Part shown: in pieces, positions 21,950 to 33,151 of the stretch | Layout: every line of letters starts with the position of its first letter | Position numbering within the stretch: the stretch's first letter is position 1 | Assembly: GCF_023898315.1 (NCBI RefSeq) | Contig: NC_064617.1 | Location: 718,473,202 to 718,537,201, forward strand | Origin: Schistocerca nitens | Lineage: Eukaryota > Arthropoda > Insecta > Orthoptera > Acrididae | DNA length: 64,000 bases | Reading direction: 5' to 3' | Made by a program: the position numbers and the translations under genes | Notes under the pieces: generated by a model | Told to the model about the DNA's origin: nothing | Databases searched by the model: none | Seen by the model: the letters and a program-made list of their open reading frames with translations, nothing else

Positions 21950-22725
21950 TCTTCCTAACTTATTTCTTAAACTTCAGCCTAATATTCACCACTATTAAAT
22001 TGTGATCTGAGCCTGTATCTCCCCGTGGGTATATCTTACAATTCAGTATCTGATTTCAGAATCTCTGTCTACCATGATGTAATCTAACTGAAATCTTCTC
22101 GTAACACCCGGCCTTTTCCAAGTATATATCCTCCTCTTGTGATTCTTGAAGAGAGTATTGCTATTACTAGCTGAAATTTATGACAGAACTCAATTAGTCT
22201 TTCTCCTCTCTCATTCCTTGTCCCAAGCCCATATTCTTCTGTAACTACCCCTTTCCCTACAATTGCATTCCAGTCTTCCGTGACTATTAGATTTTCGTCT
22301 CCCTTTTCATACTGTATTACCCTTTCAGTATCCTCATATACTTCCTCTCTTCATCTTCAGCTTGTGACGTCGGCATGTATACCTGAACTACCTTTGTCAG
22401 TGTTGGTTTGCTGTCGATTCTAATAAGAACAACCCTGTCACTGAACTGTTCACAGTAATACACTCTCTGCTCTACCTTCCTATTCATAACGAATCGTACT
22501 CCTGTAATACCATTTTCTGCTGCTGTTGATATTATCCTAGACTCATCTGACCAGAGATCATTGTCTTCTTTCTGTTTCACTTCACTGACCCCTACTATAT
22601 CTAGACTGGGCCTACATTTCCCTTTTCAGATTTTCTAGCTTCCCTATTACGCTAAAGCTTCTGACATTCCAGGCCCCGACTCGTAGAAAGTTATTCTTTT
22701 GTTGGTTATTGAATCTTTTTCTCGT
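21950..22725 (-). pseudogene. RTE-like LINE endonuclease domain fragment
   Basis: Minus-strand remnant of the apurinic-type endonuclease of an RTE-like LINE. The clearest part is the frame 22580-22317 (87 residues) with RFVMNRKV, VLIRIDSKP and VVQVYMPTSQAEDEE, a string typical of the endonuclease in insect RTE elements. Further along, NAIVGKGV and EEYGLGTRNERGE-like residues follow in broken frames towards 22190. The start of the ORF lies just downstream of the leader described next. Unit A of the large duplication begins inside this element at about 22726, so the endonuclease part is not duplicated. Confidence 0.85.
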
Positions 22726-23075
22726 GGCCATCTCCCCCTTACAGTCCCCCCTCAGACATCTGAATGGGGAACTATTCCAGAATATTTGTCAATGGAGAGA
22801 TCATCATGACACTTTTCCAATTACAGGCCACATGTCCTGTGGATATACATTATGTGTTTTTAATGCAGTGGTTTCCATTGCCTTCTGCATCCTCGTGACG
22901 CTGATGATTGCTGATTCTTCGCCTTTAGGGGCAGTTTGCCACCTCAAGGAAAAGAGAGTGCCCTGAACCGCTGTCCGCTCCTCCGCTCTCTTTGACAAGG
23001 CCGTTTGCAGCTTGAGGGGTGCCTTCTTATGCCGGAAGTTTCGGCTGCCAATTCTGAATATTAATCAAACTTTGA
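22726..23075 (-). mobile_element. RTE-like LINE 5' leader (non-coding)
   Basis: On the minus strand this precedes the endonuclease region and includes TTGGCAGCCGAAACTTCCGG, CATAAGAAGGCA, CTTGTCAAAGAGAGCGGAGG and TTCAGGGCACTCTC. The same blocks occur on the plus strand at 53812-54060. The frame has stops, so it is a 5' UTR rather than ORF. It abuts a tRNA-like segment at 23076-23153. Confidence 0.75.
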
Positions 23076-23153
23076 ACGCTGGCGGGATCCGAAACCAGGA
23101 CCGAGATCATTTTGATTACTGTTCAAAGACTCTACCCATAGACCATAGCCACC
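23076..23153 (-). other. tRNA-like segment at the 5' end of the RTE leader
   Basis: The minus strand reads GCTATGGTCTATGGGTAGAG, then GTAATCAAAATGATCTCGG, then TCCTGGTTTCGGATCCCGCC. This is a worn tRNA-like unit whose T-arm area resembles GGTTCGAACCC. The better preserved plus-strand copy is at 53714-53784, again directly before the same leader. Not a functional tRNA gene. Confidence 0.6.
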
Positions 23154-24245
23154 CTGCATAACGTAAATAAAAGGAGCGAGGGCATTTAAATTGCAGTTAT
23201 GCCCTTTATGCCTCAACAGATATGTGATAACGGCAATTTGGTGGGAGGGTTTTGATACTGGGAAGCTATGAGAAGTCGTGAGAACCAACACCCAGTTGGT
23301 GTGACTGTTGACATACCATAATTTTTCGGACGCTATATCTATAAATGATAATTATGCTACTTGTCAGGAATCTTATGCTGTTGGAACACAACGTAGCTGT
23401 GGTCAGTGTTCCGAAATGTGCAAGGAAAATGTCTGTGTCTGGTCGTAAGGGAGGTGCAGATATGATGTAGAAAATTGCGATTTCAGAGCATCTATAGCCG
23501 TAAGAGGGACGAAACGTTCTACATGGGAAATTGTGTCCATTAATAAGAAGGATGTAGATTTACGTGAGAAACTGATATTTCCAGAGCCACAGTCGTCAGG
23601 AGCAGGAATTTCCGATACTTTGCTAATTGTCAAATGTCATCAGATTGGTGCTACGGTCGTAATATTTGATTATAATTGCTCTGATAAATATGTGGCTGGT
23701 TTTCTACTACGACTGCGCCTGGCATGTGGGGGTGAAGCAGAAGTAGCCAGTGACTGGAACAAGTGGACATTTCTGGCTTAACGCACGAGCCGCCACTCAC
23801 TACTCGAACTGGATGGGTGGACTAAAAGCATGCACCTGACCTAACCCTGTTGCCCTCTGGGTGGGTGAATAGTAAACTAATACTCAGAATGGGTTGAGTA
23901 GCAACTGCGATTGTGTGTTGTGAGTATTCTCTGATTTTTATGTTGCAGTTTGAGAGTACTCAATATGCACAGTGTCTGAACTGCGATCATGTGTGTTGCG
24001 AGTATTCTCTGATTTTTATGTTGCCGTTTGAGAAGATTCAATATGACGAGTGTTTGAACTGGACTATAATTTCCTCCATGTAAATTGATCGGTTGCCTGC
24101 TTGTACTGCCGTTCTACACATTCCCTTTGGTTATTTGGTTGAGAGAACATCTATTGTGGTGTCTTGTTTGTATCTAGATTGCGAAAAACAAGTTTAAGAG
24201 TAATTTGCTGGTTCTCTAGACATGAGAAACACAAACGATTATAAG
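23154..24245. other. Unassigned sequence with a two-copy 76-bp tandem repeat
   Basis: Copies at 23904-23979 and 23980-24058 share ACTGCGAT, GTGTTG-GAGTATTCTCTG and ATTTTTATGTTGC. The remainder has only short open frames, the longest (23533-23781, 82 residues) without a known motif. Confidence 0.6.
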
Positions 24246-24247
24246 TA

Positions 24248-25463
24248 CACTACTGGCCATTAAAATTGCTACACCAAGAAGAAATGCAGATGATTAACGG
24301 GTATTCATTGGACAAATATATTATACTAGAACTGAGCTGTTATTTCATTTTCACGCAATTTGGGTGCATAGATCCTGAGAAATCAGTATCCAGAACAACC
24401 ACCTCTGGCCGTAATAACGGCATTGATACGCCTGGACATTGAGTCAAACAGGACTTGGATGGCGTGTACAAGTACAGCTGCCCATGCAGCTTCAACACGA
24501 TACCACAGTTCATCAAGAGTAGTGACTGGCGTATTGTGACGAGCCAGTTGCTCGGCCACCATTGACCAGACGTTTTCAATTGGTGAGAGACCTGGAGAAT
24601 GTGCTGGCCAGGGCAGCAGTCGAACATTTTCTGTATCCAGAAAGGCCCGTACAGGACCTGCAACATGCGGTCGTGCATTATCCTGCTAAAATGTAGGGTT
24701 TCACAGGGATCGAATGAAGGGTAGAGCCACGGGTCGAAACACATCTGAAATATAGTGTCCACTGTTCAAAGTGCCGTCAATGCGAACAAGAGGTGGCCGA
24801 GACATGTAACGAATGTCACCCCATACCACATGCCGGGTGATACACCAGTATGGCGATGATGAATACACGCTTCCAATGTGCGTTCACCGCGATGTCGCCA
24901 AACACGGATGCGACCATCATGATGCTGTAAACAGAACCTGGATTCGTCCGAAAAAATGACGTTTTGCCATTCGTGCACCCAGGTTCGTCGTTGAGTACAC
25001 CATCGCAGGCGCTCCTGTCTGTGATGTGACGTCAACGGTAACCGCAGCCATGGTCTCCGAGCTGATAGTCCATGCTGCTGCAAACGTCGTCGAACTGTTC
25101 GTGCAGATGGTTGTTGTCTTGCAAACGTCCCCATCTGTTAACTCAGGGATCGAGACGTGGATGCACGACCCGTTACAGCCTAGCTCATAAGATGGCTGTC
25201 ATCTCGACTGCTAGTGATACGAGGCCGTTGGGATCCAGCACAATGATCCGTATTACCCTCCTGAACCCACCGATTCCATATTCTGCTGACAATCATTGGA
25301 TCTCGACCACCGCGAGCAGCAATGTCGCGATACGATAAACCGCAATCGCGATAGGCTACAATCCGACCTTTATCAAAATCTGAAACGTGATGGTACGCAT
25401 TTCTCCTCCTTACACGAGGCATCATAACAACGTTTCACCAGGCAACGCCGATCAACTGCTGTT
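24248..25463 (-). mobile_element. Tc1-like transposon, truncated at its 5' side (unit A)
   Basis: The 3' tip is TA followed by CACTACTGGCCATTAAAATT from 24246. The transposase reads on the minus strand. The element ends abruptly at 25463, where a SINE starts, and no matching tip appears beyond the SINEs. The same family occurs at 37943 and, better preserved, at 63050. Confidence 0.9.
24360..25425 (-). pseudogene. Tc1-like transposase (unit A copy)
   Basis: Minus strand. 25425-25180 encodes the start MMPRVRRRN with a helix-turn-helix (GRIVAYRDCGLSYRDIAAR), ending at a premature stop. 25134-24766 holds the second DNA-binding half (SARTVRRRL) and the first catalytic Asp in NVIFSDESRF. A short deletion at GVSPG shifts the frame. 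The true frame then has TAG in place of a Gln just before DNARPH, and SPGLSPIEN where related copies have SPDLSPIEN; the catalytic Glu is still coded. Unit B has the same lesions, so they predate the duplication. Confidence 0.88.
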
Positions 25464-25866
25464 GCCGGCCGTTGTGGCCGTGCGGTTCTAGGCGCTTCAG
25501 TCTGGAACCGCGTGCCCGCTACGGTCGCAGATTCGAATCCTGCCTCGGGCAAGGATGTGTGTGTTGTCCTTAGGTTAGTTAGGTTTAAGTAGTTCTAAGT
25601 TCTAGGGGACTGATGACCACAGATGTTAAGTTCAAAAATGGCTCTGAGCACTATGCGACTCAACGTCTGAGGTCATCAGTCGCCTAGAACTTAGAACTAA
25701 TTAAACCTAACTAACCTAAGGACATCACACACATCCATGCCCGAGGCAGGATTCGAACCTGCGACCGTAGCGGTCACGCGGTTCCAGACTGAAGCGCCTT
25801 TAACCGCACGGCCACACCGGCCGGCACAGATGTTAAGTCCCATAGCGCTTAGAGCCATTTGAACCA
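25464..25866 (+). mobile_element. SINE (outer) interrupted by a second SINE
   Basis: Plus-strand SINE: head GCCGGCCGTTGTGGCCGTGCGG, B box with one change (AGATTCGAATCC), normal body to ACAGATGTTAAGT at 25631. It resumes at 25825 with CACAGATGTTAAGTCCC and ends CATTTGAACCA. It truncates the Tc1-like element on its left. Confidence 0.93.
25632..25824 (-). mobile_element. SINE (inner), inserted in the outer SINE in opposite orientation
   Basis: The minus-strand SINE begins GCCGGCCGGTGTGGCCGTGC at 25824 and ends CAGAGCCATTTTTG. The target-site duplication CACAGATGTTAAGT (25618-25631 and 25825-25838) comes from the outer SINE. This gives a clear insertion order. Confidence 0.95.
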
Positions 25867-28800
25867 CATCAGTACAAAAACTTAGTTTACTCTTTAAAGT
25901 ACAAGGATGATATGGAATTTGTTATATCGTTGATTTTGGTATTCATTAAAAACAAATAGTGGAACTACCAATTTCCTCTATTTTCGAGTTTTCACGTAAA
26001 AATCTTCGCGGACGAGATAAGTTTCTAGTTACTGAAAAGTTTGCAGCACATCCCAAATAATGACCTCACTAAAGTTTCGGCTTTCTTGAGTCACAATTTC
26101 CACTCTTTATCTTCAGAGTTATACTGTGCAAGTGATTGGCAGCATACTGCTATGTGGTTGATACCGAGAACAGTCGCGTAAATGGTTTGATATTTTCGCA
26201 AACCATGTGAAAATACATGAAATTCTGGAAATTTTCATATACTACTGGATGATTGCAATGTAAAAGTGTGTAAATACGTCGTTTTTTTGGTGTGTAAAAT
26301 CGGATATTGCATCTGATATTGGTTGCGAAATCGATAAATTAATTGGCGATTGAAGAAGAATATCTCATCGACAGATTTAGGAATTAAATGTTCTTGAAAG
26401 CCTGGAATGTGGATATGGTCGCAGCTCTTTGCAGAAACGATGGCAGGAAGCAGGTCAGACCGGAAATAGTACGTTTAGCAGTTGTCTTTGGGCCAGGGGA
26501 ACCAGCCTAGGCTTTGTACCCCATTCAGAGAGTGGCTGCAGTCCTCAAAGGGTGCTCTGATGACACATCAGGCCAGCGAATGCGGGGGCAGTTGACTCGT
26601 GACCGTTGGCCACGCTGGATGACCGATCGACCTCGCGGGGAATATCTAGCATTGCGACTATATATGGCATATGTGCTTATGTTTTTTGGGATATATGTGT
26701 CTTTGCGGTATATGTATAAGTGTCTGGTGGTCGACACCTATATGCAGGAAACAAACATGATGATTTTGTATGGTGCAGGATACTGATTGTGTTTATTATA
26801 ACGATATAGTGTGTTTGTACAATCGTTTGTGATGATATAGCATGGTTGGAGATCGGTTTCACGCCGCATAATTCAAGCTTCCCTCAATAGTAGCAGAGCA
26901 GTGTAATTGAGGAAGTGCCTTTGGCGATAGGTTCCGTTTCTCATGATCTGTAGGCCACTTTTTGCAGGGTTTAACTATCAGTGCAAAATAACTGCAGTTT
27001 CTCATTGAAATTCTCGTAATCTAGCATCTACAGAAAGTGGTGGACAGTGCTTCCATACCAGCAGCAGCAATTCGGCGGGTCGGTTCAATAAGAACCAATC
27101 AGAATGCTCCATTTGCAGAAAGTTACATGGCTTGAGAGAGTCACAAGACATCATTTGCTGGGGGCATAGGAGCGTCTACAGACTGGTTTGAATAAGACAG
27201 GGGGAGAACAAGGTATCTAAAGAAAAAAAAAAAAGGACTGTGACGTCAGAGAGTCATGTGATGCCTTCTTTGTTCGAATGTTCAGAGACAAGTCTAGGCA
27301 GAACAGCCTCCTCTGCTTTGGACAGGTTGGATGCTATCCCCTATTCGCCATTATGGCTTTAGAACATTCCAGACCAGCAGTTGTAAGACACCGAAAATTC
27401 CAGCCATTTTTCTCGTCTGTAGGACAGTGCTTAGAATTTTAGGAGAATACTTTAGATGCCCAATCTGTGTTTTTTAACGATTTGTTGTGTTTATTGAAAT
27501 ACGTCATGAACTTTTAGACACCAGTGTGCTTTGAAAAGCGAGGAAAATAAAAAGTAAGTGCCTAAATATCCTTGAGTCTGGCACAAAATATAAACTAAGC
27601 CCACTCGGCGTTTCAGAAAAGTGATGAACATCACAGCAGCTGTAGGACTCAGAATTTTTTTTCTCTCAAACTGTGTCTTCAAACAAGCAGCTGAAACTCG
27701 AAAAGCGGCGAGCGTGCTACTTGGAGTTATAGAGATATTTATTTATTTATTTTGAAAGGGAGCACTCTATATAGAGTTTGAGTGTGCCTGCTGCTGGTTT
27801 TGAGTGGTACTTGTGAAATTTGTTAACACTAGTTGTTGACACTGTCAATATTAAGCTATACTGTGATTTTAGAAAGAAATTGATCCCTGCAAATTGTTTA
27901 AATAAATAATATTATGTACTGCCCTGTGTCCTGCAAATTGCTTAAACAATATTTCAATACCTTAAATTGATTAATGCAATGTGATTGACGATATATTAGT
28001 CTATTGTCGTGAGATACTCGCAGTCCAGCATAGACCGAGCGATTTTTCCCGCCATTTTTGTCTGGGAGGGGTGGCGAGGGAGGGGCAATTGGTGGGACGT
28101 CCTCTATTGGTGGCATTCATTATTGTTTAAATAAATAAATCAAGCAGGTGGAATAGTTTAAATAAATACTGTACTGATCCTCCCAGTTGGCAGCTCAACA
28201 CAAACTGAGCGAGTTCCCCGCCATTTTTGTCAGGTGGGTGAGAGAGGAGGGAGGAGGTAGAGGGGGAAAGGACAGGCAAGGGTTTGGGTTTTCCTAGAGG
28301 GGTGGTGGGGGAAGGGGATACGTGCTGGCTGGGAAAACCTGTGATATCACTAGTGAGTGGTGGTAATTACTTGATCAATTTAACTAATTTCCATAATAAA
28401 TTTGATATCAACAGTGTCCCAGAACAGACATTATTCCACTATTGAGATGCACTATAAACAACTGATAGCTTGTCTGGTGTTAGTGCACTCACTGCTGGTG
28501 GTATGTGGCATAGCAATTGGCCAATCCATCATTGTTAGGAAAATACTGTAACACGCAGGTGTCAGAGTCGTACTCTGTCCTTTTGAAAATTGAAATTTTC
28601 GGCATGTGCTTGGAATTGTGGAATACGCAATTCTCTGACATAACCAGGTACGTGATTCGTGTAACCGAACCATCGTTTCTGCAGAAAAGAAAGGGCTTAA
28701 GTCTTTCCTTGGGAAATGGTGGAAAACAAGCGAAGCTTTGAAGAGTTTGTCTTCTATTCGGCTATGGTATGTGACTGCTATTTTCACGATACTCTTATAT

Positions 28801-29349
28801 TGCGGCGGTTCACTTATTCACTTAAATTGTACGTTGCCTTATTACTGATCACTAAATGTGAAAGAAATCCGTTATCTTCCATCTCGACCCCAGAATGGAT
28901 TCACAAAATTCTACATGTTGTTATCTAATAACATCGCGAAAGGCTTATAGCAACAGAACCCAGTATGGTTTAAATCGCAAGCGTCACAGCAAAATAACCC
29001 AGAGAGACCCACGAAGACTGACGTAACTCTCCGCTGACAAGACATGTGGTCTACGTGCAAACACGTCTGTTGAATGCGCTGTGTGTCTTGAACGAGCACA
29101 CTGGGCTGACCTGTGGATTTCCTCTCACATAAACAACCAGTGTATTCAGACTGCTGGCGCTATCGTCGAATGCTTTGAGCTGTAGGTGGTGCAGTGCCGT
29201 ACTCTCGACGAAAATCAGGCCGCGCCGTTAAAACTGAACTACGGCTGTTGAAACCTGGGACGCAAAACGTGCTTGTTGCTGTGTTCTCGCCATCTCGAAT
29301 CGATGGACAGTGGACAATGAACGAGCGAGCGCGCTGACAAGTGTGAATG
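25867..29349. other. Gene-free stretch of unit A
   Basis: About 3.5 kb without a supported gene. Visible structure: a run of A near 27222-27234; TATTTATTTATTTATTTT at 27739-27756; and two related segments at about 28010-28100 and 28180-28270, each with GAGCGA-TT--CCCGCCATTTTTGTC and a following G-rich purine tract. The open frames (up to 111 residues) have no recognisable motif. The sequence before 29350 may belong to another unrecognised element. Confidence 0.45.
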
Positions 29350-29821
29350 TTACCGAAGTATCAGTAATAAACCACGGCAGAAAAATACTGAAAAGAATTA
29401 TTTACAGACGGATGCTAAAACTGCTAGACGCCTACCTCGGGGAAGAACAGTTTGGCTTCCGGAGAAATGTAGGAACACGCGAGGCAATACTGGCCCTAAT
29501 ACTTATCTTCGAAGAGAGGCTAAAGAAAGGCAAACCTATGTCTATAGCATTAAGCTCTCGATAATTTTGGGTGCCACGCTATTTTGAAATTCTGAAGGTA
29601 GAAGGAGTAAAATGCGGAGAACCAAAGGTTATTTACAGCTTAAACGGAAACCGGACGGCAGTTATGAACGTCGAAGAGCATGAAAAGGAAGTAGTAATCG
29701 AGAAGAGAGTGAGATAGGCTTGTACGCTATCTCCAATGTTTTTCAATCTGTACATTGAGCAAACAGTTATGGATTTCAAAGAAAAATGTGGAAAAGGAGT
29801 TACACATCAGGGAGAAAAATA
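29350..29821 (+). pseudogene. RTE-like reverse transcriptase, N-terminal half (unit A)
   Basis: The frame 29310-29564 encodes GRKILKRIIYRRM, LGEEQFGFRRNVGTREAI, LIFEERLKKGKP, matching the start of the RT domain in RTE elements. After a stop in place of the following DLEKAFD-type segment, other frames give VEGVKCGEPKVIY, then a stop in the ...RVR-x-ACTLSPMFFNLYIEQT motif. The RT is split at 29820 by a mariner. The FADD part resumes at about 30831. Confidence 0.85.
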
Positions 29822-30830
29822 TTAGGTTGGTGTGTAAATTCGTATCAGTTTTCTGCAAGTTTAATCAGACACACATAACCGAGACTTTAATCATCAATAA
29901 TATTTGTCCTTCGCTATTTACAACAGTCTGCTAACGCTGGGGTAACTTTTCGATTCCACGACTGTAGAAAACACGTGTTTTGCGGCGAACAAGTCGTCGA
30001 GACATGTGCGGAGCGCATTTTCATCCGGAAATGAAGTTCGTTGAAGGTTGTTTGACAGAGAGCGGAAAAGGTGAAAATCTGAGAGCGCAAGATCTGGTCA
30101 ATAAGGTGGGTGCGGAATGACATTTCAAACCAACTCCTCCATAATGTTTTTTGTGTGGTGTTCTTGATTCTTGTCTGCGATACGTTTCAGTTCTTGACAA
30201 TAAATGTCAGCTGTGGTGGTTACATCTCGGGGAAGCAATTCATAGTACACCACACCATCTCTGTTCCACCAGATGCATAACATTTTCTTTTGCCGATGCA
30301 CGCAGATCTTTGTACGGAGAGTTTCTGTTTCGTTTGGGCTCAACCATTCCCTTTTTTCCCTTATTTTAGTATAAAGACACCGTTTCTCGCAACCAGTAAC
30401 GATACAGGATAGGAATGGTCGGTGTTGTTCACGAGCCATTTGATGATGAGAAAGTGTGATTTTGGCTTAGAGCTAAGTACCAATACACTTGATTTTTAAA
30501 CCTTCCCCATTGCATGCAAATGTTGCACGATGGTGAAATGATCACAGTTCATCACATTTGTCACTTCTCGAGTAGACTGACATGGATCAATGTGGATTAA
30601 TGTGTTTAAACCACCTTCATCAAACCCCGAAAGTATTCCCGAATGTGGAGAGTCACTAATGTCAAAACGATCCTCCTTAAAATCGGGAAACCAGTTTCTT
30701 GCCGTGCTCTATCCAGTGGCATTATCACCAACAGTGAACCACAAGTGAAAAATGACAAACGATAAATAAACGCATGGAAACTGGAATAACAACTTGCAAA
30801 ACAAAAACGCTACGAACTTTTGCATGAATC
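29822..30830 (-). mobile_element. Mariner-like transposon inside the RTE RT gene (unit A)
   Basis: The left tip TTAGGTTGGTGTGTAAATTC (from 29822, preceded by TA) is the classic mariner inverted repeat. The right tip at about 30808-30830, TACGAACTTTTGCATGAATC, is a diverged complement. RTE coding sequence stops at the left tip and resumes in the proper place after the right tip. The transposase is on the minus strand. Confidence 0.88.
29900..30780 (-). pseudogene. Mariner-like transposase relic (unit A)
   Basis: The best frame, 30439-30125 (104 residues), has PFLSCIVTGCEKRCLY (the first catalytic Asp of VTGDEKW is replaced by Cys), EWLSPNETETLRTK, CIWWNRDGVVYYELLP and QELKRIADKN. The second and third catalytic regions lie in other frames between 30125 and 29900 with stops. 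The N-terminal helix-turn-helix part (30450-30780) is also broken. Inactive. Confidence 0.85.
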
Positions 30831-31393
30831 TTGGGATTTGTCGATGACACTGTAATTCTCTCAGAGACACCAAAGCACCTGGAAGAGCGGTTGAACGGAA
30901 TGGACAGTGTCTTGAAAGGAGGATATAAGATGAACATCTTCAAAAGCAAAACAAGGGTAATGGATTGTAGTCGAATTAAATCAGGCGATGCTGAGGTAAT
31001 TACGTTAGGAAATCAGACACTAAAAACAGTAGATGAATTTTGTTACATGGACAGTAAAGTAGTCGATGATGGCCGTAATAAAGGAGATATAAAATGTAGA
31101 TTGATAATGGCAAAGAAAAGCATTTCTGAAGAAGAAAAAGTTGTTTACATCGAATATAAATGTAAGTGTTAGGATATCTGTTCTGGAGGTGTTTGTCTGG
31201 AATGTAGCCTTGTACGGATGTGAAACGTAGACGATAAGCAATTCAGACAAGAAGAGAATACAAACATTTGAATTCTGGTGATACAGAACAATGCTGACAA
31301 CCAGGTGGGTAGGTCACGTAATTAATGAGGAGGTACTGAATAGAATTGAGGAAAAAACAAATTTGAGGCACACCTTGACTAAAAGAAGCGATC
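30831..31393 (+). pseudogene. RTE-like RT, FADD region and post-RT part (unit A)
   Basis: The frame 30831-31172 begins with FVDDTVILSETPKHLEERL (FADD changed to FVDD), then LNGMDSVLKGGYKMNIFKSK, SRIKSGDAEVITLGNQTLK and VDEFCYMDSKVVDDG. Past a frameshift the post-RT region continues to 31393 (LNRIEEKT region, then CTTGACTAAAAGAAGCGATC), where the LTR retrotransposon is inserted. The sequence after the insertion appears only once, at 52349-52480, beyond unit B. Confidence 0.9.
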
Positions 31394-32627
31394 TGTAACG
31401 TTCCCTGGCAACACTCACACTATTAATAAACTAAAATTTAATTGTACTATATACGCCGCTATGAAGCAATTTGTATATACTGTAATTATTTAACAAAAAA
31501 TATTATTTAATTTTGTGTAAAGGACATTCGTTATTATTGTAATATTTTCTGTAGTAATATTCTCGATATATTTATGATTGTAATATTTCTATACTCATAA
31601 TGTAATTGCGAAATGTGTCAATATCTGCGATAACAAAAATGTAAAATTCAGCCACAGAGGAAAATAATGTTGTAAGATTACAAAGAGATGTTAATGGTCA
31701 TCAGTAGTATAAAAAGCACCACGTAGTGTGTATTCTTTGTCGTCTTCCTAGAGAGCTTAAAGTGAGAGGAACCTGTGACGTAGCATTTTATGAATGGGTA
31801 GACTTCTTTTGTCTGTATCTAGATTTAGCCGCCATTAGAGGAGAAATTACAAACTAATGTAAGTCGAATTATTGTTGTGGTCTAAATACATTATAATTTA
31901 TCAAAAGTGTGTATTACTAATGTAAATTAGCTTGCCCATGTCATCTATAATATTTCTTTAAAGAATGTTCAGCATTTTTAGCGGTGTTTCTGGGCTGTGC
32001 CGCGACCGAACGATTTGCAGCGGCGGCACGTTAAAAAAATTGTTCCGCTAAGAAAAATTAACCAAACCCGTAAATCGGGAGCAGATAAAAATTAGCAGTG
32101 AATTAAGAAAATGTTTTTCTTTTACAGCGATCCTGAGACTGACTGAATTTATTACTAGTTTCACATTTGTGCATTCATAGGCGGATAGTTAACGTTGAAA
32201 TTTAACAATTTGTTGGTTCTTTCAAATAACTTAAATGTATAGTGAAGTGTGTTTTATCAATGATAATTAAACGTCGGCTTGGCAATATTTAACCATTTTC
32301 TGCTAATAGAGACAGTCTTGTGTTCCATAGCTAACGCCGGGAAAGAATTCAGTAAATATTTTTAAAAAAAACCACTGCATTTAGAAAATGTGTGCCAAGG
32401 CCGAATTATGTAAAGGATTTAATTCTCAACTAAATATTCTTAATCAGTTAATATGAATTCACGTAATTTTAAATGTACTTAATTCTGTGTAAATGATTTT
32501 TATTACCACACGTAAATAAGAGGTTCTACAACAAAGTTCGTACTGACTGAAAGAAAGAAGGATACAATAACAAAAAAAATCTAAAAAAGGTAACTATTTA
32601 TTTTTTTTATTTTTTTATTTCATTAAA
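31394..32627 (+). repeat. 5' LTR of a Gypsy-like retrotransposon (unit A)
   Basis: It starts TGTAACGTTCCCTGGCAAC directly after GATC of the host RTE and ends ATTTCATTAAA just before the primer-binding site, about 1234 bases. The right boundary is set by comparison with the single 3' LTR end at 52348, where GATC (52349-52352) follows. GATC is thus the 4-bp target-site duplication. The 3' terminus AAA is not the usual CA, so the exact edge may be off by a few bases. A TATA box is at 31708. Confidence 0.8.
31708..31716 (+). promoter_or_regulatory. TATA box in the 5' LTR
   Basis: TATAAAAAG about 315 bases into the LTR, followed within 40 bases by TGTGTATTCTTTGTCG, a plausible transcription start area. 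The unit B counterpart is at 45401-45409. Confidence 0.55.
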
Positions 32628-32628
32628 T

Positions 32629-32646
32629 TGGCGCCCAACGTGGGGC
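32629..32646 (+). promoter_or_regulatory. Primer-binding site for tRNA-Lys
   Basis: TGGCGCCCAACGTGGGGC, one base after the LTR, is the complement of the 3' end of insect tRNA-Lys(CTT) as I recall it (…GCCCCACGTTGGGCGCCA). Perfect in unit A. Confidence 0.85.
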
Positions 32647-33151
32647 CCAAATATGCAGTGGCCACAAAATACCCATGAGATAACTGGGGAATTATTGTAG
32701 TCGAACTTTGTTGGAGAACAATTAATAATTTTTTCATGTATTGTATGTATTGCCTAACCAATATTGTGTGGTAATACCTGTATATGATTTTTTTGCATGA
32801 GAACACTATATACCCAGAGGCAAGCTGAAGAAGAGAGCTCATTATATCGAAAAATTAATTACCTACCACAATACCAGGGGCAGCTGCACCCAAGATAGAT
32901 CACCAAAAGGTAAAGCTACAGAGTAGTTGTCCTGTGGGTAGTAAAGTAGCCTCAGTGCAGTGTTCTCGGATCATCAGTGGTGTGCTTGTTGTTAGTGTTC
33001 TTTTTTTAAAAAAAATAACAGGACATTTGAGTAGTTAGTCATCGTAGTATATAATAAGTGCGTTTCAACAAATGACCATTTCTTGTGTGATTATGTCAGT
33101 GAAACCTGAGTGTTAGGATATTTAGTTCAGATTTTGTTTCTTTTGTTGACT

